Origin: Meconema thalassinum
Lineage: Eukaryota > Arthropoda > Insecta > Orthoptera > Tettigoniidae
Length of the DNA stretch: 64,000 bases
Assembly: GCA_946902985.2 (NCBI GenBank)
Contig: OX336400.1
Coordinates: 171,875,043-171,939,042 of the forward strand
Direction: 5' to 3'
Below the pieces are notes generated by a model. It was not told the origin of the DNA. It made no database searches and saw only the letters and a list, made by a program, of their open reading frames with translations. Below, one piece after another: positions 19,639 through 30,978 of the stretch. The position numbers and the translations under genes are program-made. The stretch's first letter is position 1. Every line of letters starts with the position of its first letter.

Positions 19639-20765
19639 ACTATATTCTTAATATTTAAATTAATTTTTTAATGTAACTTTTTTTGTTTTTTATTTTAATT
19701 TTTTAATTCTTAATTATTACGTTTTCTGTTTTTATTGTTTACTAGCAGAAGTACCCGTTCTTCGAACGGTGTTATATATTAACACCAGACATTATCAATT
19801 GAGCTACTGTTGCAATGGTTAGCGGTTTGTCATTCCTTCATAAGTTTATCAGAACGAAGTTAGTCTTCTGGGAATATCACACACACTGTTAATTTAAGGG
19901 CCTTAAAATGTGATTTTCGGAGACCCCTTATAGACTCGCGAATTTTGTGTCTCACAATGAGAAGCGCAACATATGCTTTGATCGTCCTTTTAGGATAATT
20001 TTTATATTTCGCCTATTTTAGCATGTATTTTGAGAAGTTTTTCCTTATATCCATCTTTCTACTGTATGAAAAATACGGTGAGGAGTTTTATAAATGATTA
20101 GTGTATTGACTCATGTTTACCATACCTACTTTTACGATGCACCAAGCATCCGAACACGATTTATAGGCGTACATAAAGATACACAGAAAGACAGACAGAC
20201 AATTCTATTGTCTACAACATATCACCCAGATATCCAAATATGGGTATATCTACCATACAGTATCAAACAAAATCATCCTTACGATGAACCCGTATGCCGA
20301 CAAAAAAAAAAGTTTAGTTAAAATGTGCTCTCAAACTAAATTCACCTAACGTGTACTTCCTGACGTGAAATAGATTTGAAAGCCTTGTGGACGAAACGCA
20401 ATACACGTCACATAAAAACTGACCCTCTACTTTGTGTAAGGTCCCCATACACAGGAAGATCTCTTTCATAAATTTATTATAAAGGCTTGTGGTGCATGAA
20501 AATTCAGGTTCTTTAGCCTCAAATGGCCCACATTCCTAAAAGCCGCAAAAAATGCTTATTCAATTCAGGAATTTTTGAAAATAATGTTGCTGTTTGTAGA
20601 TATAATAGACTTTCTGTACTATATGTCGCACGTGAAATTGCATGAAAAAAATCTAAGTTACCCCTTAACCCCCTTAATTGCATTGACGAATTATGCAGTC
20701 TACGTTGGTTCCGTGATAACCTTATAGCCATTTGCAAACTTTCACAGAAATGTAATAAATGGAGT

Positions 20766-21150
20766 AGCCTAATAATAATATCGTATGGCCTTGGTGCCGG
20801 GTGCAAGCTCCGTAATTTGACACCCAGAGGGTAGCTTGCATGTCGAAATTTCGATGTTCCTTGAATCACTATGAAAGTCAAGGAGGTAGATATCTAAGCT
20901 CCTTGAACACTATAGCGCTTTCTAGTAGATAAATGAGGAACTTTGTGTTGGCGGAAACTCCTGTGATTAATTTTGCCATTATGAACACGGCCTACTGATT
21001 TCAAATGGGTTCTTTGACATGCCAACATCGTATGACATGCGAGTCGTATTTTTGCCGCCTTTCAAAAATCACTTACCACGGCCAGGAGTGAACCTGCAAT
21101 CGTGGGGTTAGTAGACCGACACGCTATCCACTCACCCACCGTGGCAAGGT
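20766..21150 (-). mobile_element. tRNA-headed SINE inserted in family A copy 1 (S2)
   Basis: Flanked by ATAAATGGAGT at 20755-20765 and 21151-21161. The equivalent site in other family A copies is uninterrupted. The minus-strand head has GGTGGGTGAGTGGATAGCG (A box) and GGTTCACTCC (B box), and the 3' end has an (ATT)n tail at 20771-20780. The 3' module, including TCGTATGGCC on the plus strand, recurs at 53527-53640. Confidence 0.85.
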
Positions 21151-22437
21151 ATAAATGGAGTGACATTGCTTCTTACAGAAATAGATGGAAAGTTGGATGC
21201 CACCCCTTGAGATAATGTTGTCATGGTTACCGATTTCCATTCCCTCATTAGTTTGTTAAATTAAATTAAATTAGTTTTCTGGGAATATTTCAGATACTGT
21301 TGGTTTTAGAGCCTTATAATGTAGTTTTCGAGGACCCTAGAGTTTTATTTCTGGCACCGAGGGGCTTTGTCTCGTCGTTGTACGCCATAATATAATACTA
21401 ATAATAATATAATATAGGGATAGGAATAAATAGACCTGCCGTACCACACCCGCAGGTGTAAATCGCGTGAAAAAAATTCTAGTGTACCCCTTGACCCCCT
21501 TAAGCGCATTATACGTATTGATGAATTTTACAGCTTAATTTTGTTCCATGATAACCTTCCAGCCGTTTGCAAACTTTCACACCAATGTAATTAATGGAAT
21601 TGCATTGCGTCTTACAGCAATAGATGGACCTCTGAGAATCTGTTGCCATGGTTACCGGCTTGTATTCGTTCATTAGTTTATTAAATGAAATTAGTTTTCT
21701 GGGAATATCTCAAAAACGGTTGGTTTTAGGGCCTTAAAATGTGGATTTCGTGGACCCTGTAGGGCCTCCGAGTTTTGTCTCTCACATTGAGGGGCTGAAA
21801 ATGATCTTTGTCTCGTCCTTCTACTCCTATTTCAGCATGGATTTTAAGGGGGTAGGCCCTCTTTTATGAGAGGTACGGAGAAGGGTTACATCAATGATTA
21901 GTGTCGTGCCTCTGATGGATATCTGTACCAAATTTTACGTTGATACACCCAGCCGTTCTTGAGTTATAAGGGAACAAATTTGTCCACAGACAAACAAACA
22001 AACAGACAGACAGACCAAAAAATTATTTTCGGGCGCATCCATAATAAAACAGTCTGAAACGCGTAAATAACTAAAATTTCCGTACAAATTGCGAAAAAAA
22101 CATACAAACTTTAATTTTTACTTATGTAGAGATATACTGCACCGCTCGGTGTTGACCGTGTTTTATTGCACAAATTTAGGTTTTACTCGCTAACCGTTGG
22201 AGATACACGAAAAGTGATAAGGACCTTTTGGATAGAAAATTAAATGTTACATCTTATGTATGCATCAAAAGTTTGCTATTTCTTAGCGTTCTCTTTTTAT
22301 TTGAAATGGAAATGTGAAATTTTGAAACCAAAGGGTGTAGTGACGTCACATATGTGGGTTTTACTCGCTAACCGTTGGAGATACACGAAAAGTGATAAGG
22401 ACCTTTCGGATAGGAAATTAAATTTTGAAGTTCGTAT

Positions 22438-25206
22438 TGAACCCTTCAGAATAGCAGTGTTTTATGCAAGAATCTTGATCAAGGGGTCGCGCTCAGTTCA
22501 TAGTGTGATGTTTACGTCCGCCAAACAACATGCTTTACTGAGGCAAGGGTCATAGGATAAAAACTGTAATTAAGAAAGTAAGGAGACAAGACGTAAGATA
22601 ATAACAAGATTTAATAACTAATTGTGCATAAAAGAAAATAAACAATCAATAATAAAAAAATATCCTCCCTGAATTTTTCCCTGACAGGAATATCTAACAC
22701 TTTGAGGAGTCAGATGGATCTCCCCCTTTATAATAAAATTGTGGATCCTAGTTCCACTACCTTGCATTTGAGTTTTATGTGCGCGTGATGACTAACTACG
22801 AGAAAATGAGTACTTGGATGACCGTTCGTTCACAACGGGTTAACAGCCACGGTGCTCACGAACAATCATCACGTAAATCAACGTTTATGGATATGGGCAT
22901 GACATTAATAAAAACCCTTACAAACTCTAGTGCTGACACACACTACAAATCTATTATTTACAGGAATCTCTCAGATCCTCATTAGCGCGATGACGCACTT
23001 AACAACATGAGCTACCAACTGGCCAATTGCTCAATACACACAAGGAAAGACAGCATTGCACGTGACTCACGGGCCACAGAAATGAAAATAAACCTGGAAT
23101 AAACCAACAACAACAAAAGCCTGACCGGCTAAGATTACTTTATATGAACTAAACTGCATGTTAAGGTAACGCTTCGGAGATTATCGTGATTCGTAGGCAA
23201 CTCCCATTTATTTCAACAATTCTTTTACCATTGATCAGTTCTTATCTGTAATTTAAGTAATTAGGGAGCCAACGAGCACTCCTCACTAATGACCATGCTT
23301 TGCACGTTCAGACAGCCTTGTGAAACATCTTCCCCCTTTTCCTCAAATACTTGTCGTGTCCCAGTCCAGTGTATATAAATAGCTGACCAGCTGTTCCGTT
23401 ACCTCACGGAATCAACAGCAACAAAAATCTCATCCAACTCAACATGTGGTCAGACATAATCACATATCCACAATTGCCCTCGCAAGGATACAATATGGAC
23501 CGGGTACCAAGCTGACAGAAATCAGTCTCAGCTGAAATTCCCGCTTGTAATACCACAAAAATACACACATACACACATCTGGGACCGACATGGCGCCTTT
23601 CACACAGGTCTGCTGAATAGGTGCTCACAAAAATTTAACACAATATTAAAACCTACGATAGAGCTGATTACTCTTCGTCACAAATTACATTGCTCCAATC
23701 GGCAATAGTCACACTGAATCTGATCAATAATAAATCTTAAACAATTTTAATTACCCTCCAATCTACTGTATAATTACATTAATTCAGTCCTACTTCTGAA
23801 ACACAACAAATCTCCGAGAGACGTTTTTAACCGCATTGCGTAACTTATGCAAACACGGCCGTTCACATAGCTACGTTAGTTAACACAATACAAAAACAAG
23901 AACCTTCCACTAACTACATTCGTGCGAGCTGCTTCCATACAAAAGTGTGTCAGACCAAAACTAAATATAGGCCTACTACGTTAATCACACAAGCAATGTA
24001 TTTACAAAAATATGTCCCATAAACCATAAGTTAATTTATCAAATAATAAAGAATATTATTTTGTACTCATCTCTCTTGTAGTCACCCGTCAAAGAACGTC
24101 TGCTGCCATTTCCCAACTGAATGGTTCTATCTCATCTCAGCCATCTGGACGGAGTGTTGAGAATTCCAAACTTCCTTTGTAGTCGTCGGTGTCATCTCTG
24201 GCGCTGCTTCAAAAATTAGATTATTATACACTTGATATCTGACTACTAAATTCGCTGTTCAGGTACTACTTTCCCTGTCACAGTTCGTTGGCGAATTGTC
24301 GACGATACTGCCCCTACAATATAGTACTGTGACTATCTATCACTGAATTTAACACTTTACAATAACTTCTGTGTCCAAGACACACAAAATAGAAGTCGTT
24401 CTGTCCGCAGACGAACACAGTAATAAGACGTCTACGCCCGTAGACGCACAGAATAAAAGTCTACGTCCTCAGACGAACAGAATAGAAGTCCACGTCCGTA
24501 GACGCGCAGAATAGTAGTCTACGTCCTCAGACGAACAGAATAGAAGTCAATGTCCTGGCTCTTCATGCCACTTATAAAAGAACTGGCCCTAGGTCTCGAT
24601 GGGGGGGGGGGGGGAATTTATGTAAAAATTTCTCGAAATAATTGTGGTACAGGCATGAAATAAATATCACTGAACTCGTAACATTGCACAGGTCAAGAAT
24701 ATGCTCATTAATCCTAGAATCGATCGTAGAGATTTTGTCTAGGCGATTTCCCGCGTGAATGCTAGCCGAGCGTACCCACGCTAGACCTGCCGCGTTAACT
24801 AGGCATTCTTCTCTCATTGGTTCTCACATTTTCTGTAATTTGGCGGTTCATAGCAGATCTTGGCGGCGTAGGAGTGTCCAGCCTGCTCATCAGCCACTCA
24901 CATTACTGCATCATTTCTTCTAGGCGCGAATATCACAATGAACATACCAGCAGCATGTCTCACGGCGCGTCGCTTCTATTTGAGGCGGCCCACCTGTCCT
25001 TCTGACACATCGCTATGCTATTTCCTTTCACAGCTAAAATATTTAGCCTATTGTCAACCTGCTTCAGGTATGTCTCCGCTGTCTCCAACCAATGCTTGAA
25101 ATTTCCTCATCTCCGTCTGGCTACTTTCATGATGCTGGTGGAAATATTTATTAATTGGAGAAATAAAACATAGAATCATTTATCCAACAGAGGATAAAAG
25201 GGTTCA
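22438..25206. mobile_element. 2.77-kb insertion with 9-bp inverted ends and 4-bp duplication
   Basis: Ends TGAACCCTT...AAGGGTTCA are perfect 9-bp inverted repeats. GTAT flanks both sides (22434-22437 and 25207-25210), and the empty site is visible in another family A copy (near 47117), so both edges are exact. No coding ORF stands out. A TATA-like TATATAAATAG lies near 23370 and a 29-bp tandem array at 24370-24548. TG...CA ends with a 4-bp duplication fit a solo LTR of a long-LTR gypsy-type element; a non-autonomous DNA transposon is the alternative. It does not resemble the LTR at 6301-9488. Confidence 0.75.
24370..24548. repeat. 29-bp tandem repeat with palindromic core
   Basis: About six units of the type GTCTACGTCC(G/T)(T/C)AGACG...CAGAATA. 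Several units contain the self-complementary CTACG-NCC-GTAG core. Units alternate between a CCGTAGACGC and a CCTCAGACGA version. It lies in the 22438-25206 insertion. Confidence 0.75.
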
Positions 25207-25529
25207 GTATGTCCCATCAAAAGTTTGGTATTTCTTAGCGTTCTCTTTTTATTTGATATGGAAATATGAAATTTTGAAACCAAAGGGTGTAGTGACGTCA
25301 CTAAAATGGTCGCCATAGTTTAATAGTGCAAAATATTGAAATTAAAAGTATCCTATATGTAAACATGGTAAATTAGCTACATCCATGCAAAATTTCATTT
25401 AAATCGGACCAGTGGTTCTTGCGTTATTGAGTAACAGACTGACAGACAGACACACACCATCTCATTTTTATATATTAGTATGATTATTGATTATTTCTTC
25501 TTCTTGTCCGTTTCACTCACTTTGGAGTA

Positions 25530-25860
25530 CGATAGATCAATCAGTGTTTAGTGGTCGTGTTTTCCTGTCCTCCCAGTATTTGTTCCTCCTTTCAGGTCTT
25601 GCCGTCCTCTCTTCTTCAGAAATTCTGTATAGTCGTTTCGTCTTGACCTTGTCCTAGAACCTCTTCATTTTATCTTTGGTTATATTATTCGCGGATCCAT
25701 CTGGAAGCATCCCTTCTGTAATTTGGAACTCTCGTAGGTTCTTCTCATTCTCCTTAAACCAGTTCGGCTTGGTTTTCCTATTGCAGAAAAAGTCCAAGAT
25801 TCTTTTAGTTATTGTTTTCGGGTCCATTCTTAAGATGCGGCCATAGAAGTCAATCCTCCT
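25530..25860 (-). pseudogene. LINE C-terminal fragment
   Basis: A minus-strand conceptual translation from about 25855 reads a block with FYGRILRMDP, KRILDFFCNRKTK and NWFKE, typical of the C-terminal tail of arthropod non-LTR 'endonuclease-reverse transcriptase' proteins (usual form YGH-RRMD). The frame has a stop near 25655 and ends near 25530. RT and endonuclease domains are absent, so this is a dead 5'-truncated piece. Confidence 0.6.
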
Positions 25861-25975
25861 TTTCTATCTTTATTATTTATTACTTATTTTTATTGTTTAA
25901 TTTTTTATATCTTTTAAAATTGAATAAATTATTTTTTTATTTTTTATTTTTTTAAATATTTTTTTTTATATTTTT

Positions 25976-27058
25976 ACCCCATTTTCATTTATGAAAAAAA
26001 AAGAGAAAGGCTTATGAGATCACCTTTTGTCCGTGTGTCTGTCTATGTGTCCGTGTGTCTGTACAGGTGTGCGTGTGTGATGTGTGTCCCCCTAATAACA
26101 TTTAAACGGCTGGAGCGATTTCAATGAAACTCGGTAATTTCATAGCACTATTCCGGACGACCCCGACCGTCCCCTTCAAATTTTGTTACGTCTCACCAAT
26201 CCAACATGGCGGCTGTGCGAAATATTTCACAGCATCCAATATCTCCGAAACTATTGCCGATATCACCCTGAAATTATGTACGGTGATAAAAGGAACTACT
26301 AGTAGTTCACCCATGTGACTTTTGAAAACCTGGTAACTACAAAACCAACATGGCGGCCAAGCGAAGTTGCGACTTTTAAATTGACGTTTCTCGCGATTTG
26401 ACCAACCAAACGCAATGAAACTTGATACAGTATATGTTTATACACATTGTAATGCACCGTTTACATAACCTCAAATTGGCGGCTGTGCGAAATATTTCAC
26501 CGGCATTCTACATCTCTGAAACTGTTACCGGTATCACCCTGAAATTTCGTACGGAGATAAAGGACACTACTGAAGGTTCATCCATGAGACTTTCAAAAAC
26601 CTGTTAACTACAAAACGAACATGGTGGCCAAGCGAAGTTAATAGTTATAAATAGATTTGTCTCGCGATTTAATGATCCAAATGCAATGAAACTTGGTACA
26701 GCAAATGTTAATACACATTGTAATGCACTGGTATCTAATTTCTTTCAATTGTTTACATAACCTCAAGATGGCGGCTATGCGAATTTTAAATTTAAGTTTT
26801 TACTTCTTGTGTCCTAATCATGCGATTGAAATTTGAATAGCCTACTACATCCTCATGTATCAATAGACTATATAACTCTTAAGACCTACATATATAAAAA
26901 TTCAACATGGCGACCATCCGAAATAATTAGTCGGTTCTCAATATCTACGAATCTATTACAGCAATCAAACTGAAATTTTGTATGTTGATAGTGGCAATTA
27001 ACATAAGTAGGATGTATGAAAATAGGCTTTACAGTAGTTCTTCACGAAACTACTTGTT
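25976..27058 (-). mobile_element. Family D non-coding repeat, copy D1
   Basis: Inverted relative to D2 (35271-36787) and D3 (45247-46779). One end has the hairpin GTAGTT-CTTCACGA-AACTAC followed by TTGT (near 27034-27058). The other has a TTTTCAT...ATGAAAA palindrome next to CTTATGAGATCAC and a GT-rich microsatellite. The body consists of repeated motifs such as GGCGGC, AACATGGCGG and TTTCTCGCGATTT. No protein is encoded. Confidence 0.7.
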
Positions 27059-28182
27059 AAATTCTTTATTGTAATTGTAATTGTGTACAATTTTATTTAT
27101 TTGTGTGTGTTTATTTTCTCTCTGTCTCTCATCTATAAATACAAATGGAAGAGTATTGTTACTGACCCTATTAAACTGAATGCGAGCAATTCTTGAACCA
27201 TAATAAAAAAAAGAAACAGTGGAATGCCGTCAAATGTGCCCTACTCATTACGTAGTTTATTATTATGAGGAGTTAATTTCATACTTGAGAAACTGTGTCT
27301 GTTGAATGAGATTATCACTCTCCTCACTAGCCACCCGTCCCGGCTTCGCCTGGTATCTTTAACGGTTTACTCAGCTTAACCTTAATAGGCGCATGGACGT
27401 CAGGTCCCAGAAGCAATTCAGAAAAGCTGAGGTGAACTGCGAAACTCCAAACATATATACTCTTCTCTGAAGTCTTAACTCGACACGACTCGACAGTTTG
27501 ATACTGGCCGTGATAGGCCCTCTCGCTGACTCACAAACTCGCTCCACTGAAAGGAGATGTTGGAAGAATTGAAAACTTAAAAACACTTACAGAGGGCGAT
27601 GTATTTAAGATGGAGATATGCTGTCCAGGACTATTTTGTAGAACTTTCCACGCTGAACAATTCTTACACTCATAGTATATATATATTTTTTAACAGTTTA
27701 CCTAGCTTAAGCTTAAAAGGTGCATGGACGGCAGGATTATCTTCGACTCGATTCACTGAAATCGTTACTGCTTGGCTGCCTGTGGCCATAAATGAATGTT
27801 TTTCTACAGAAATATTCCTCGAGAAATCCTTTACAGAATGTTGGAAACCGCATCAAAATCCATCCAGTGGTTCTCGAGGTTACCCGTTACATCAAAGAAT
27901 CTGGGACTTCGTTTTAAACACTATGTAGAGAAGAGGAGATGTAGGCATCCAATTACCAGGTAAGAACTCAGAGAAGGAAGAGAGAATTCGGGGACATAAC
28001 TCTGGAAATTTTGTAAGAAATGCAGTGACTTTCATTTTTCTTGCACACGATTTATTTTCACCCATTTGTAATTGCACAAAACATACTTTTTTTGAAACAT
28101 TAAGTAAGGTATTATGAAGAATTAATAGTCAACAGCATTTTACTTAACTTCATGATTGTTAAAATACATGCAATGTTTTCGA
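27059..28182. other. Spacer without a recognisable gene
   Basis: Holds a partial direct repeat: the motif TTTAC-CAGCTTAA-CTTAA followed by GCATGGACG near 27365-27400 recurs in changed form near 27697-27732. CCCGTCCCGGCTTCGC near 27326 resembles termini of interspersed repeats. Open frames here look fortuitous. Confidence 0.4.
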
Positions 28183-29223
28183 TTGATGATGATAATTGAT
28201 GTTTTAAAGGGCCTAACATCTAGGTTAGTGGTCCATAATGGTTTGTGTGATCGTGAAGATGATAATGAAATGTAAACTATAACTAAAACTAACTACTAAC
28301 TTATATACTAGAAGAAATGGGGGAATAACGAGAGAATTAGGCAAATAAAGGACAGGAGGAAAAGAAATACCCTCAACCCTCGAAGAATGCGGATTGAGGG
28401 ACTTGGAAGGAGAGCCATGAAAGGCAGATAGGAAAGTGAAAGAGGAGAGGGTCCGCCCCAGAGGTAATGGATAAAAGGGGAGAAACCGGACCCAGCTCAG
28501 AAATCCCTCGGGGTCGCCAACTCCCGAATCCACCAGCCGTGAGCCCCTGAGGGTGTAGCAATATCCAGGGTGTACCAGAAGTGGTGGGGCTACATACGAA
28601 GAGGTATTAAAACTAGTGCATCGTAAAATTAGGTATGGTAAACATGAGTCAATACACCAATCATTTATAAAACTCTTCACCGTTCATTTCATACAGTAGT
28701 AGGGTGGATATAGGGAAAAACTTCTCAAAACACATGCTAAAATAGGCGAAATATAAAAATTATCCTAGAAGGACGACCAAAGCATATGTTGCACTTCTCA
28801 ATGTGAGACACAAAATTCGCTCCTTGAGGGCCTTGAGCAGAAGAAAAACAAAAAGTGGCTGATCCCTCCCTGAAGGAGGGTATCAGAAAAGATGAGACAA
28901 GGTCCAATTAAGGTGGGAAAGGAAGAGACTCCCTAGGCCTCGGATATCCTAATACCGTCGAGGTCGAAAGGGAACAAGAGTTGACCAAGTGAGGTCGACA
29001 GGAAAGAAGACAGAGAGGAGCCCGGCACAAGCAAGTGGAAGCAATGCCGGGCTCAGCCCCAGAGGTAATGTCACAAAGAATCTAAATGTAGCTACAGCAA
29101 AAACAACAAACGAGTTGTTATAAGCAGGGGCGTATATAAGGGGGGGGGGGTAAACCCCCATAGAGCACTTTCCCCGTGGTCGCCAACCCACGTCCCACTA
29201 GATGTGAGCCCCTGTGGGGTGAA
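28183..29223 (-). mobile_element. SINE-like family R copy, interrupted
   Basis: Matches the 717-bp element at 56174-56890 on the opposite strand: GATGATGATAATT tail at 28183, GGGCCTAACATCTAGGTT, the CCAGAAGTGGTGGGGCTACATAC block, and the head GTGAGCCCCTGTGGGG near 29205-29223. At 28595-28820 a segment of family A replaces a few bases of it. Confidence 0.75.
28595..28820 (-). repeat. Family A fragment embedded in a family R element
   Basis: About 225 bp, the reverse complement of family A near 19935-20143 (TGAGACACAAAATTC, GCATATGTTGCACTT and GAGTCAATACACC blocks). It sits exactly between two parts of the R element that are adjacent in other R copies. Confidence 0.7.
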
Positions 29224-29256
29224 TTGAGGCTAGGATTGCGAAGGAGGTGGTTATAG

Positions 29257-29510
29257 TCTTGTTTGAGTCTTCAGTCTTTTGACTGGTTTGATGCAGCTCT
29301 CCATGCCTCCCTGTCCTGAACTAATCGTTTCATCTCTACATGGCTACCACACCCTACGCCCGAGGCAATCTGTTTAACATATTCTAACCTTGGTCTACCC
29401 CTACAGTTCTTCTCTTCATTAGCAGTCGCCATAAACATCTCTAATCTCCCACTAGTTTTAATACCTCTTCATTTGTAACCCTATATACCCATCTGATCTT
29501 CCGAGAGAGA
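29257..29510 (-). pseudogene. LINE 3' end fragment
   Basis: Closely matches 38470-38800 (the 3' end of the LINE at 38426-39487), starting at TTGTTTGAGTCTTCAGTC on the plus strand. An internal deletion of about 55 bp near 29413 joins the TACAGTTCTT and CTCTTCATTAGCAG parts. Only the C-terminal coding end and start of the 3' UTR remain. Confidence 0.75.
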
Positions 29511-30970
29511 ACACCTCCTGAGGCTATGGATTGTACTGGCAAGTCTGGCAACATAAAAAGTAAAAAGCCATATGAATGTAGCCTTTATTACACGTAAATG
29601 AATAGTATGTTCTGCGATGAGTTATTGATTATTGATGAAAATAACACAAACATAACTGCGCCTTTCGCTAGGCGCTGAAATATGCGTCCAGATAGGAAAA
29701 TAATACATTTTGATATATATCAATGTTGGCAATAGATTTGTCACGAAGGACACAGTTATGCCGTTCTAGAGCTTAATTCACCTCTAGGCTAATTAAAAAT
29801 ACTCTCATACTCTACAGAATTGTTGGGATATTCGATGAATATAAAGAAAACTGTCCAAATGAACACATTATATTGCCATAACCTCACTTTATGCCTAGCA
29901 TGCCCGCTGCCACCCACCCCTCCCCGTAGCCTTAAACCACAAATTGTATTGCAATGCAAAGGAGAATGGGTAAGAAAACAAACTAGAGATGAAATGCACA
30001 CATTTATTCTCTATATATTTTTATTCGAGAGTAGTCCATATTGCCCACTAGTTTAACACATGGTCAACACCAAGAAGATGAAAATCGCCGTATTGTTCTT
30101 ACTATCATTATAATTCTTACATCCCGGTGCTTGGCAATTTTTCCTCCCTTGCAGTGGTATGATTGACTCTCAATTCAATTCCCTTAGTGGTAAAATTAAT
30201 TCTTCATTGGTTGGCAGGACATCCAGTACAGGGCCTTACCCCGACCCACGCGCTCCCTATGAACTGTCATCCCCCTGGTCAGACTAGCGCTCCTTCCCCT
30301 ACCACCACTACCCTGTGGCAGCGAGGAGACGCGGACTAGATACGTACGTCCAGTCGTGTGGCCGACGGATCTTGTGGGATTGTTGACATATTAATAGGGC
30401 TGTTTCGCCATAACAAATATACCGCATACACAAATAGAATGGTACTCCGATGTATGGAATGTGCAGGAAACGAACACAAGTGTTAAGTAAAGAATAATGT
30501 GATTTATTCCAAACTGAAGTGTGAACATATTAGAGAGGAAAATTCAACAACAAATTGTGTTGTTTTTAACACGTTACAACTCTGTTGCACACTAAACATT
30601 TGGCCATGCCCTTTATAAGTAAGCTGTACAGCAAAATGAAATTTCCCATTCTGCTTTAAAGACTACTGCATCACCACTCCTTTTTGCTTTTGTATGATGT
30701 TCAGTCATGACCACTACGAAACTGATTTACTTACACGCTGTCAACAAAGCGCATTGGACTAGACTAGCGACTGATGGATCGGCTGCACACTTTAGCGCGC
30801 TCAGCCAGCTAAGCTCCTCCCACCACTTCTGAAACTACCTTCCAACAGAGCGCTCGGAGCACTGGCTTAGAGAGCGGCCGGAGCGCTGTCTGGATGGCCC
30901 TGCTCTGGGTGTTTCGCTGTGACAATCCCCTGAGAATACTCACAATTTTCCAGGTTAGTCAGCCCTCGCC
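29511..30970. other. Unassigned stretch
   Basis: I see no convincing gene. Small open frames (for example 29789-30001) lack features. No internal similarity to the other families in the window was found by eye. It may be host DNA. Confidence 0.35.
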
Positions 30971-30978
30971 GAAATTGT

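Larger units (their letters stand above)
19742..25480 (-). mobile_element. Family A interspersed repeat, copy 1 (Helitron-like, interrupted)
   Basis: Low-coordinate end: CTAG at 19742-19745, then a perfect 6-bp hairpin CCGTTC-TTC-GAACGG. On the minus strand this gives a hairpin followed by about 10 nt and CTAG, like a Helitron 3' end. The far end has CAGA/CACA microsatellites and CTCATTTTTATATATTAGTA. No transposase or Rep/Helicase is encoded. The body has internal duplicated modules, for example two related stretches starting near 20640 and 21470. It is interrupted by a SINE (20766-21150) and by the element 22438-25206. Related copies are at 40361-42778 and from 42785. The Helitron assignment is inference; the repeat itself is clear. 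Confidence 0.65.
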
